A stretch of 64,000 nucleotides of DNA from Bimuria novae-zelandiae CBS 107.79 (Eukaryota; Ascomycota; Dothideomycetes; Pleosporales; Didymosphaeriaceae): the NCBI GenBank assembly GCA_010015655.1, contig ML976715.1, positions 338,496 through 402,495 on the forward strand, written 5' to 3'. Shown here piece after piece: positions 55,177 to 64,000 of the stretch (the first letter of the stretch is position 1; each line of letters begins with the position of its first letter). A program made the translations under genes and the position numbers. The notes below the pieces were generated by a model. The model saw only the letters and a program-made list of their open reading frames with translations, made no database searches and had not been told where the DNA came from.

Positions 55177-56557
55177 CTACGCCTGCGTCATGATGTCTTC
55201 TAGAGCCAACGGGTCGCTGATGATATCTGGTGTGTGCCTCTCGACTGCTTCCTCCGTCAGCGCCACTCCGCCTTCAACCTCAACCTCGCTGCCCTCGGAT
55301 GCGCACGAGTAGACGGAGACCCTCGATCCTGAGCTATCCGACTCCCCATCAGTCCGGCTCGATCTCTGTCGCCTCAAGCCCCCGTTCGCCACTTCGCACG
55401 TGGTGGAGCATGTTCCGTGCGACGATGCATGCCTCAAATCACATCGCTCTTTCTGGCGCTTCACGCGGTGGAGGGCACCGAGATCGAACTCGCCCATCGA
55501 AGCGGCACCGCCGTAGCCCCTAGCAGCGGCCGTACGTGGCATAGGCAATGTGATGTTGGAACCCGAAGAGCTGGATTCCCGTTCCGCGGCGCGAAATACG
55601 CCCTTGAACGCGTCCTTGAGTCCTTGCCGGGAGAAGAGCGTCATCTGGTGTGTGAGATCGCGACTAATCTCGCCCGAGGAGCGATGACCCATCGTGTAGA
55701 AGCGACGGCGACGGCGACGTGTAGTGTTCAGAGAATCTATCTCAGACTGGGTTGTCTTGTAGGTCAATGTGCTGGACTGCGAAGGTGTGGAAGGCGAAAC
55801 GTCGGAGAAACCAGAGGCACTCAACAACGTGCTTGGGGTGAGGTCTTCGAGCTTGATACTCGATGGCGCTGCGATTGGACGGGAATTAATGTCGCGCATG
55901 ATCTGGGCTGATTTGACTGGGAGATAGTCCGCTTCAGTAGGCTGGATGGGTCTAATCTTCTCCTCAAAGACAGCGTCGAAGGACATGAATATGCGGTCTC
56001 GGAAGTAGGGACGACAGTGGTGACAGGCCAGCAGCTGGCAGCTCGGGACTGGCTAGATACCTTGTTAGTTGAGTTCCACATGTAAGCTCCACGTTTGAGG
56101 CGCAACTCGCAAGGTAGCCTGCCTGGACTCAACGCTCCGTACGTATATAGCGTACCTCTTGCTGTACTTGAAGAGTGCTGTCGACGGATCCATCAGTGTT
56201 CGGCTGTCCGTGGGCCTTGCAAGCGGCTATCACATTCCTGATACGGGCGGCTTGCAGAGTGTCGGCGATGATTTGATTGAGCTTCGACTTTCCGGCCTTC
56301 AGCTTCTCGAGCTGCTCATCCGTGTAAAAACCCTGTTCCGCAGTCGCAATAACGCTCTCGCTTAGCCCGATGTGCTCCAGCTCCCGGCGCAGGTCCGACT
56401 TTTTAAGATACTCGACATCCTTCTTTTGGGCGGACAGATTTTCGAGGTAAGCTATGTCACGCTCCTGGCGACACACGTAGAGGAACCCGAGCGTTCGGCA
56501 GTTCCCGCAGCTAGGGCACGCATCGCCACCTATGTAGCTCCGCGGGATTTGCTCCAT
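55177..56557 (-). CDS. Conserved fungal protein of unknown function with paired Cys motifs
   Basis: Two exons, 56156-56557 and 55177-56052, joined in phase 0 by a 103-bp intron with a CTAAC branch signal, giving 425 residues. The N-terminus has CPSCGNCRTLGF and a nearby Cys, then a charged, helical, probably coiled-coil segment to about residue 110. Directly after the splice join comes PSCQLLACHHCRPYFRDRIF, a second Cys/His group that could bind zinc together with the first. The remaining 270 residues are Ser/Thr-rich and low in complexity, with an Arg run (TRRRRRRF) like a nuclear localisation signal. I do not recognise the family by name. The exon 2 frame fits only with this acceptor. Confidence 0.75.
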
Positions 56558-57835
56558 GGTGATATGCGTGCATGCTGGAGCCTTGTGCCTCGAGGCATTC
56601 CGTGCCTGCGTTGACGATTAGCATGGACGGGCGACCTCGAGTCGGGTAGACACACCCACGACGTCCGCGTCATGAAAGCGGTTGGCGAGCTGGCGTGGCG
56701 CTGAGCTGAACGAGGGTAACAGCGTAATTCGTGGGTTGACTTGAAGAGATGTCGACGTCGTGAAAGTGCGGGCGGTGTCTATGCAAGTGCGAGGCAGGAG
56801 TGAGTAATGCGGTTGTCGCTTGCGCAGCTGACGCGCAGGCAGTCCTACTCGTCCTTTCGGTGAGGAAAATAATAGGTACAGTTCATAGGGCATGGGTCGT
56901 CATTCGGACTACCGTGGTGGAGTGTCGGTTTGTTGACAGTGGAAATGTTCTTGGCAAGAGCAAACGGCGACCAGCGCCCATGCCCGCCCTCAGAAGTGCA
57001 GTCGACCTGGAGGCATGCGAAGTGTTGCCGCACATCCACGGCGATGGCTGTCGGATTTTCACCTCACCTTCCTCGTCTCAACGGCGGCGACGTGCAGCAG
57101 CAGCGTGTCATGCGACTCGGGCAGAAGGTCTGCCAGCCTGACAGCGCACATTGTAACAATAGAACAGAGTGTAGTCGCACAACAGTCGATCCATGCGCTG
57201 TGAGGGACCCCATTCTATCTCTTTCCAGACGCTGACTTGCCGGTGCAGTCACGCCCAAGACATTTTGCCGCTGACGGTCTTGCCGTTGCATGCCGGGGGG
57301 ATGGGTCTTTAAGGACGATAGGCATGTACAGTGAACATTCCAGAACCACGTGCTCTACAAACCCTACCATTAGTACTACCGATACATTTTACCCCTATCG
57401 AGCGACGACGGACACGGTCTCACAGGCACTACCTGGCTACTGGCATCTGCTGGAGCTCGGGTGCGGCAAACATTCGATCGATCCTGCAGCAGCCCAACGA
57501 CGCTTTTGGGTCGCTGAAGTCGAAAGGATCTCGTCCCGAAGGCTACTAAAGATAGAGAGAGAGGAGCACTACAGTCACGGCACCCGTCCCTGGTGTTGAC
57601 CTCAGGAGTTGCGGGTCACGCCGTGTTCCTACGACTCCAAGAGGCTTGCAGATGCCGAAATGCGCTAGGCTGCTTCAATCCACCCGAGGGCCGACAACAA
57701 ACACGCCCCCAGCCATCAACGACGGCCAGCTCCACCCCCCATCTTTCTTTGCCCAAGCATTGCGCGCGCATCTGCACCACTCCGCCCTGCACATTCCCGC
57801 CTGCAACCGCCCAATACCACCGAGCGCGCACTGCC
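56558..57835. other. Intergenic region
   Basis: About 1.3 kb between divergent genes. Short frames only. The last 150 bp before 57836 are C-rich and likely the promoter and leader of the Mpv17-family gene. Confidence 0.4.
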
Positions 57836-58780
57836 ATGTCAGTCAAGTTCGAGAAGGAGACGTCCAAGACCACCGAGGCCGTGGCGGGCGCCGCTGCCGA
57901 AGCGGTGGGCAAGGGCAAGGACGGCCTGCTCAAGGACGTCGGCGAGGCCATCACCAAGACGAAGGGCGGCGCAAATGGATACCTGGCGGTGAGTGGCGCG
58001 TAGTGGAGGATTGGCTGTATCGCGCGCGCCATACTGACGAGCGCGACGACAGGCGTACCTGAAGCAGCTGCAGAGCAACCCGCTGCGCACCAAGATGCTC
58101 ACCTCGGGCACCTTATCTGGCCTCCAGGAGTTCCTCGCCTCGTGGATTGCGCATGACCGGAGCAAGCATGGGCACTACTTCACCTCGCGCGTGCCCAAGA
58201 TGGCCCTATACGGCGCCTTCATCAGCGCTCCGCTTGGCCACGTCCTGATCAGCATCCTGCAGAAGATTTTCCGCGGGCGCAAGAGTCTCAAGGCGAAGAT
58301 CATGCAGATTCTGATCAGCAACTTGATTGTAAGACCATGTGTTGCGTCTGCCCTGCATCGACAATCCGCTGACGAGCGCAGATTTCGCCCATCCAGAACT
58401 CGATATACCTCGTGTCCATGGCCGTCATTGCTGGCGCACGCACCTTCCACCAGGTGCGGGCGACCGTCAAGGCTGGCTTCATGCCCGTCATGAAGGTCAG
58501 CTGGGTCGTGTCGCCCATCTCGCTGGCATTCGCCCAGCAGTTCCTGCCTGAGCACACCTGGGTGCCGTTCTTCAACATCGTTGGCTTCATAATCGGGACA
58601 TACGTAAACGCACATACCAAGAAGAAGAGGCTCGCAGCCTTGAGGCGGAAGCACTACGGCGACAGCAGCGGTAGGGATCTTGGCAGGGACTTTAGCAGAG
58701 ACCCGAGTGGCAGGAGCGTGGCCGGTGGCAGGCCTGGTGATGAATACCCTCCCGGTCCTCCTGGACCACCCCGATACTAG
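57836..58780 (+). CDS. Mpv17/PMP22-family membrane protein
   Basis: Three exons, 57836-57988, 58053-58328 and 58382-58780, with phase-0 GT-AG introns, giving 275 residues. The family comprises small four-helix membrane proteins of mitochondria and peroxisomes (Mpv17, Sym1, PXMP2), some of them channels. Recognisable parts are YLKQLQSNPLRTKMLTSG near the start of exon 2, GAFISAPLGHVLISIL, and in exon 3 the family core VSWVVSPISLAFAQQFLP with TWVPFFNIVGFIIGTYVN. The usual WxxWP motif is not obvious, so it is closer to the peroxisomal PMP22 side of the family. The N-terminal 50 residues are Lys/Ala-rich. The tail is Gly/Arg/Asp/Pro-rich, ends PPGPPGPPRY, and is probably disordered. Confidence 0.87.
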
Positions 58781-59656
58781 GTGATCGGTGCCAGCGACAA
58801 CGGCCTCGTGAGTCCAATTACCTGCATCAAGGCTGACATGCTTGTTTCCACGGCATTACACTGACGAAGCCCACGTACTGCACCCGCGTGGGATAACAAA
58901 CGTAAGAGACGGAAGTGAGTTGGCCATTCGCAACGCGGCACTCTGTGAAAGTGCGCATTGTCTGATGAAAGTGCCTCGAATGAGGGGCGCCGTACGCCAT
59001 GTTTTGTATAATTCTAGTCTTGTTTCGTCATTTGGGTTACCCCTGTGTGTTGTTGAAGCCGGTATATAGTTATATTACACATGTCCCTTTCCCTCCCTCC
59101 GGACCATTGGGATTGTCGTTTCTCCAGTTCCCTCCCGCTCGCAGCCATGCCAACGCCCTCAGCTTCACACAGCTCATGTGCACCTTGCCCGATATTAGGG
59201 CTAACAATTGCAACAACGCACAGAGCTTGAGTTACCATCGTGGAAGCCTTCTTTTTCTGGAAACGCTTCCTGTATTGCCAGCTATATCTGATTAGGGAGT
59301 TCAATAGCCTGACCTCGGCCCGCCACGGTCATGGCACATTGCGTTGGGCTTTCTTTTGCTTGTCATCTGGTTACTACTTTTGATTCGACTGCTGGGCTAA
59401 ACGCTAGAGGCAAACAAGTATGTGTGTCCTTTTCTCCTTGGTCAAGAGCAAAGTGTAACACCGATCAGGCACATGACCGATTCTACGAAAGCCTGGTCGT
59501 TACTGAATCTTTTCCCGGAAAACGTCAGGGGTTTCGATCTCCTACATGTGCATATAAAACAGTCCATCGCTGGTTCCTCGCCGACGTCCACATCTCTACG
59601 CGCATGGCTGCATCATCTGGACTAGCTGCATACTCGCTCCCGCCCTAGTAGCCCTA
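58781..59656. other. Intergenic region
   Basis: 876 bp between two plus-strand genes. Short frames only, none with a domain. Contains the 3' end of the Mpv17-family transcript and the promoter of the SprT-like gene. Confidence 0.4.
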
Positions 59657-61513
59657 ATGCCATTCTGTCCTCCGCGCCTCGCTCCATACGTCGATCACTC
59701 CGTGGTCGTACAGAGGTACCCTCAATATCGCCCTTATCAACACGACTCCGATCCTGAATCCTACCAGTACCATCGAGCACCACGTGTTTCTCGTCTACTG
59801 CCAGTCCCCGCACTCAAACTACAGGACCCTCGACTCGAGTGTGATAGAAACCTAGGATGGAGCATCGACTGGGCTGTAGCCTTCCTGGTTGACCATCTTG
59901 ACCCAAAGAACAGCCCTGACGCAGCCACTGTTCTGAGGACCGTTCGCAAACGAGCGGCGGTCTGGGACACAGAAGGCCATGGAGTCGAGATTCCATTCCG
60001 CATCTTCAACGCTCTCAACAACAGCCTCTTCGCCGGCCATCTGAAGGACGCCGTCTACCTCGACATTAGGAAGTTGGACCCCGATGTCTCAGGGGCCACG
60101 CACACGCACGGCTACGGCCACGACCTCAAGGTGGAAAGAATCTCCATCCACCTCAACAAAGACGCCCTCCAGCAGGCCCGCTCCCGCAACCTCGTCGGCA
60201 CCCTCATCCACCACATGATCCACGCCTACTTCCTTGTCGCATGCGGCCCGCAAGTCGAAAAGGAGACTGCCTACGGCCGCCTCGCCCACGGCGTCCACTT
60301 CGGCAAGATCATGAGCGCCATCAAGAGTCTCTCCGCCCTCAACGGCCGCCCCCTCACCTCCCTTGACTTTGGGCATACCCTGGGCGGCCAGACGAACGGA
60401 TTCTCCTACAACGAATACTACTACCAGCAGCGCAAACCGTACCACCGCCGCCGCGCCAAGGAGAAATGGTACTGTAGCCACTGCACGGCCGACGTGCCCG
60501 CGGTCTCCGACTCTGATCTCGACGCTTGGTACGCCTCCGTGTGCAGGCCGCTGCTCTCCCTCCCGGACACACTTCGCTCCTCCACTGTCCAGGTATACAA
60601 CCCCCTCCAGCACGTGCTCGAAGAAGTTCCCCGCGCGGAGGCCGCGCCGTCCACGGACTCAGGCGAGTTTATCTTCGCCGGGAAACCCGTGCTCGTCGCG
60701 AACACACATATCGACGCTTTCTTGAGCGTACGCTGCGCCTTCGACAAAGCTGGCTCGCGCTACCTGGAGATCCCCGACGGCGTCGTCGACGACGACGTCT
60801 TCATGCGCTTCCTCGAGCTCCTGCACACGGGATCTTACGGGCCAGATCCGAAACACATCTTCGCGCTGTCCTCGCGGAAAGGCCCGCCGATTATCAAAGC
60901 GTCCACCCCAGCTAACCCCGAGCCGTACCTCCTCACCGACATTAAGATGTATAAGTTTGGGGCAGCTATGGGGTTTGACGAGCTGAAGGGTACCGCGCTA
61001 GACCGCATGTACTGCCACCCCATCACACACGAAGATCCCATCTCCCTCCTCAGAGAACTTTACGCGGCTGGTGAACCAGATGCCGAGCTGAAGACCTGGA
61101 CGAGGAAGTTTCTGAGCCGCACCCCTGCGGAGGAGGGAGAGTGGCCCGCATCCACCGAGCCGTCTAATCTCGCAAAGCTGGAGTGTGAATTCCTGGGGTG
61201 GAAAGGAGGGTTCTACGAGCTGCTTGAGGGCAGCAGTGCGTTGAAGTATGAGGTTGGGATGGCGAAGAGGGAGTTGGTGAGCTGTGGGTTGTATGCGCCG
61301 GGGGGAGCGTATGGGGCGCTGCAGAGGACGGTGCCGCCGGGGCAGTGGGTGCCTAGGGCGGGGTATCTGGGGTTACCGTGGGCGTCGGAGGTGGAGATGG
61401 AGAGGAGGGCGGCGGCGGCGGCGGCGGCGGCTGTGGAGCCGTTTTTGCAGAGGGGCTTGAGGTGGCAGGATGATTATGAGGATGTGGTGTCGAGTTATGG
61501 GGGGCCGTATTGA
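59657..61513 (+). CDS. SprT-like domain protein with C-terminal BTB-like region
   Basis: A 618-residue intronless protein. Residues about 90-300 resemble a SprT-like metallopeptidase domain (the family of Spartan/Wss1-type DNA-protein crosslink repair proteases). It contains the pattern ARSRNLVGTLIHHMIHAYF and a later paired-Cys zinc site (WYCSHC). The expected HExxH reads H185-H186-M-I-H189: both metal His remain but the catalytic Glu is His, so peptidase activity is doubtful. From about 335 to 510 the protein resembles a BTB/POZ-like fold: a strand LVANTHIDAF, FMRFLELLHTGSY, then MYKFGAAMGFDELKGTALDRMY and an LLRELYAAG helix. The region near the C-terminus has a poly-Ala run from a GCG repeat. 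I infer a scaffolding or adaptor role, not a proven one. Confidence 0.72.
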   Translation: MPFCPPRLAPYVDHSVVVQRYPQYRPYQHDSDPESYQYHRAPRVSRLLPVPALKLQDPRLECDRNLGWSIDWAVAFLVDHLDPKNSPDAATVLRTVRKRAAVWDTEGHGVEIPFRIFNALNNSLFAGHLKDAVYLDIRKLDPDVSGATHTHGYGHDLKVERISIHLNKDALQQARSRNLVGTLIHHMIHAYFLVACGPQVEKETAYGRLAHGVHFGKIMSAIKSLSALNGRPLTSLDFGHTLGGQTNGFSYNEYYYQQRKPYHRRRAKEKWYCSHCTADVPAVSDSDLDAWYASVCRPLLSLPDTLRSSTVQVYNPLQHVLEEVPRAEAAPSTDSGEFIFAGKPVLVANTHIDAFLSVRCAFDKAGSRYLEIPDGVVDDDVFMRFLELLHTGSYGPDPKHIFALSSRKGPPIIKASTPANPEPYLLTDIKMYKFGAAMGFDELKGTALDRMYCHPITHEDPISLLRELYAAGEPDAELKTWTRKFLSRTPAEEGEWPASTEPSNLAKLECEFLGWKGGFYELLEGSSALKYEVGMAKRELVSCGLYAPGGAYGALQRTVPPGQWVPRAGYLGLPWASEVEMERRAAAAAAAAVEPFLQRGLRWQDDYEDVVSSYGGPY

Positions 61514-62801
61514 TTGAGAGAACGGTGGGGGTAAGAGGGTGTGGAGGGGTGAAGGGGTAGAGGGGTGCTTGGGTGGTGGTGTTTTGATATAGCAGAGAGC
61601 AAGATAGTCGTTTGGGGTAATGACGATACGACGTTACGAACTGAAAGCAATGTTTCTATGACCCCATTCTTCTCGAATGATGACGGTTGTCTAGGGACTC
61701 AGTGTTTGTGCGAGTTAGTTAACTCCAGTCCCTTGTACCCGACAAAACGTTTCCACACCAGTGTACAAGAATGTGTCATTGTATCAACTCTTCCCCCAGA
61801 AAGGCTACCACTTTCCCAAACACGTAATTCCCCAGCCACTTCATAACTTCAAAGCTAGCCCGTCTCAAAACTGCGTGCTAACACGCCCACCTCTTAGTCC
61901 AGTTCTATCCCGTGCCTCTACTAAAAACCGAGGAGAAACAAACTTCCAACAGCATGCAATTGCTAGACACGATCCTCAGTTGATCTATCAATACCTCAGT
62001 ACTTATTCTCCTTCGTACCAAGACTCTCATAAGCGGGGCCATTTTCCAACCTCGAAATACCTAAAGTTAAACCGCATCTTCTATGCTGTTTACGCGTTTG
62101 TGAGCCAGGTTGTAATAAAGGTACGGCATTGTAATTCTTTCTTCCTCGTGTTAGAGTATGCGTCTAGGCCAGGACAATTTTCCCATGGTCGTGATAGTCG
62201 TTTGGGGAGGCGGATGTTCAAGCAGGAGTGTTATCACCGCAGCGGAGTTTTACGGGAAATACGATGCTTTATCTGGTTTGAGGGGCGGAAAAGGTGATAG
62301 TGTTATGATGATGAGCTCCATGGAAGATCACTGCAAATTTCGTCTTGGATTTCTTAATATAGGATGTACACTTGTTGCTCTAGTATAATAGGCGATGCTT
62401 CTTGGATACTGTTAGGAAGCTTAAGGGGTTCGGAAGGGTAAAAGGAAAAACAGTAAGACTTGTCAATGCGCTGTGGTTCCGTCCGAGGCAAGATCGCCAC
62501 GTGCTTTCGGGGGCGGGCGCCACCATCGCCCACTTTTGTAACATAACGCTAGAAACGCAAACATATTGATCAAGACCTCGATCTTCAAGATTCTTCAAGT
62601 GACAGTCGGTTCCGTTATTCTTCCTTCGCATCCGCAGCACCAGCAGCAGTACCTCACAATAGTACCATTCGCGTCTCTATCCCATACTTTACATTGTTTG
62701 TTTACCCTACCGTCCCATCTTACGCCCTCTTCCTCCATTTTCAAAACGGAGTAAATATTTCACATGCGTTATAGAACCCCTCCCCCGCGGCCGTCCCCGC
62801 C
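61514..62801. other. Intergenic region
   Basis: About 1.3 kb between two plus-strand genes. It has a G-rich start, then AT-rich DNA with short frames. The stretch around 62650-62760 is CT-rich, as fungal promoters often are before the start site. No repeat or RNA gene was recognised. Confidence 0.4.
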
Positions 62802-64000
62802 ATGAGGCTCTCCCTCACCCGTCTCGCAACTCTCGTCTTCGCCATCTTCACCGTCTGGCTAACGCGCCGCCTCCACGCCCGCGCCGCGCGCGACCCTACA
62901 TCGCTATTCTTCAACCCACGCACCGGGTACGCGCCCCGCTACTCGCTCGTGCGTCGCCAGCAAGCCCTCGACTACATCGGTTCTGCGCAGAACACGTCTA
63001 TCTCTCCTGCGGCTTCGTCTTCGGCATCCCCCCCGCCCGACAAGAACCTCTGCGTCGGCATCCCCTCCATCGCGCGCCCAAACGGCGGCTACCTCGCCGA
63101 AACCATCGGCTCCCTCCTCTCCTCCCTCACGCCCCCCGAGCGCGCCTCAATCCACCTCATCGTCCTGATCCCGCACACGACACCCTCCTTACACCCCTCG
63201 TACGCCGAATCCTGGCTGCACATCCTCGCCGACGACATCGTTACTTACGCAGACCTCCCCGCCCCAGAGCGCGATCATATCGTGCACCTCGAGGCGACCG
63301 ACGGGCCCGAGTATCTCACCAAGGGCTTATTCGATTATCAGGTTGTACTGCAGCGCTGCGCGGCGATGCACACGCCGTATATCGCCGTCTTTGAAGACGA
63401 CGTCGTTGCGATGGAAGGGTGGTATGCGCGCGCTATGCGTGCGGTGGAGAGGGCAGAGTGGAAGAGCGCGGTCAAGCACGCGAGTCTGGAGTTTCTGTAC
63501 CTCCGGCTTTTTTACACCGAGGAGTTTCTGGGGTGGAATAGAGAGAGTTGGGGGAGGTATTTGTTTTGGAGCGCGGGCGTGTGGGCGGTGCCGATGGGCT
63601 TGCTTTTGTATTTGAGAGAGCGGTATCCCGGGTTGAAAGCGAGGGGGTTGAGTACACGCGGTATGGGGCTGTTCGCATGGGGCATTGTAGCTGTCGTAGG
63701 GTTTTACTTCGCGCTGGGCAGGATCGCGGTGAGCCCGCTGCAGGAGGGCGTCCAGCTCATGCAGAACTTTGGGTGTTGTAGTCAGGCGCTGGTGTTTCCG
63801 CGGGGGCGCGCGCTTATGCTGGCTACGTACATGGCTGAGAGGGGGAGGGGTGCGCCCGACGTGCTGATCGAGGAGTATGCGAATGAGAAGGGCGAGTTGA
63901 GGTGGGCGGTTAGTCCGAGCCTGGTGCAGCATATAGGGAGGAAGAGCAGTAAGAAGGACGATTTCGGGGAGAAGAGTAAGTATGGAATGAGTGTTGCCGA
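62802..64000 (+). CDS. PGAP4-like Golgi glycosyltransferase, 3' end cut by the window
   Basis: The open frame from the ATG at 62802 runs without a stop to the last base (399 codons), so the gene continues beyond the window. The N-terminus has a signal-anchor (about residues 7-21), as in type II Golgi proteins. A GT-A-like domain follows with LCVGIPSIARPNGGYL and the metal-binding FEDDVV near 197. A distinctive pair of hydrophobic segments interrupts the catalytic domain at about 255-273 and 288-307. That tandem insertion is the hallmark of PGAP4 (TMEM246), the GalNAc transferase that modifies GPI anchors. The fungal members are less studied, so the sugar is not certain. The later part has LMQNFGCCSQALVFPRG and ends in a Lys-rich stretch. 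Confidence 0.78.
   Translation, partial: MRLSLTRLATLVFAIFTVWLTRRLHARAARDPTSLFFNPRTGYAPRYSLVRRQQALDYIGSAQNTSISPAASSSASPPPDKNLCVGIPSIARPNGGYLAETIGSLLSSLTPPERASIHLIVLIPHTTPSLHPSYAESWLHILADDIVTYADLPAPERDHIVHLEATDGPEYLTKGLFDYQVVLQRCAAMHTPYIAVFEDDVVAMEGWYARAMRAVERAEWKSAVKHASLEFLYLRLFYTEEFLGWNRESWGRYLFWSAGVWAVPMGLLLYLRERYPGLKARGLSTRGMGLFAWGIVAVVGFYFALGRIAVSPLQEGVQLMQNFGCCSQALVFPRGRALMLATYMAERGRGAPDVLIEEYANEKGELRWAVSPSLVQHIGRKSSKKDDFGEKSKYGMSVA

Overview
This window looks like a chromosomal segment of a filamentous ascomycete, most likely of the Dothideomycetes type; the class is inferred from the gene repertoire and not proven. Genes have short introns (about 40-60 bases) with GT...CTRAC...AG signals. 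The transposons are full of C-to-T and G-to-A changes that create stop codons, the signature of repeat-induced point mutation (RIP). No rRNA, tRNA, CRISPR or prokaryotic operon was seen.

Layout. (1) 1-9,950 is a transposon nest. Two pogo/Fot1-like DNA transposons lie side by side and share one TA target site. The second is split by a complete Copia LTR retrotransposon with recognisable 5-bp target duplications. (2) 9,995-11,164 is a decayed, intron-containing copy of the nucleolar methyltransferase fibrillarin with an in-frame TAG. (3) 11.4-20.4 kb is a dense block of ordinary genes: a BCS1-like AAA ATPase and a CYP7/CYP8-like P450 (divergent), the Pet191/COA5 cytochrome oxidase assembly factor and a steryl-ester lipase (divergent), and a family 43 glycoside hydrolase. 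(4) 20.7-26.2 kb is a cluster of secreted, cysteine-rich proteins built from beta/gamma-crystallin-like modules: one large multi-exon gene, two tandem paralogues that both carry in-frame stops, and a third truncated copy. (5) 26.2-52.6 kb is gene-poor. It holds two small WYCC-type zinc-ribbon genes, a DHHC palmitoyltransferase (with DHYC), a four-exon TALE homeobox gene with a purine-rich minisatellite in intron 1, and a third RIP-degraded pogo element whose terminal repeats contain reiterated 17-bp units. (6) 52.6-64 kb is gene-dense again: a Zn2Cys6 transcription factor, a conserved two-exon protein of unknown function, an Mpv17/PMP22 membrane protein, a SprT-like protein fused to a BTB-like region, and a PGAP4-like Golgi glycosyltransferase that runs off the end.

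The genes do not form one pathway. Themes are membrane and lipid biology (lipase, P450, palmitoyltransferase, PGAP4-like enzyme), mitochondria (BCS1-like, COA5, Mpv17 family) and secretion. The exon joins given for COA5, the homeobox gene, the Zn2Cys6 factor, the 425-residue protein, the Mpv17 gene and the fibrillarin copy were deduced by hand from reading frame, splice signals and family motifs. The most unusual parts are the secreted crystallin-like cluster, the transposon nest and the SprT-BTB architecture.
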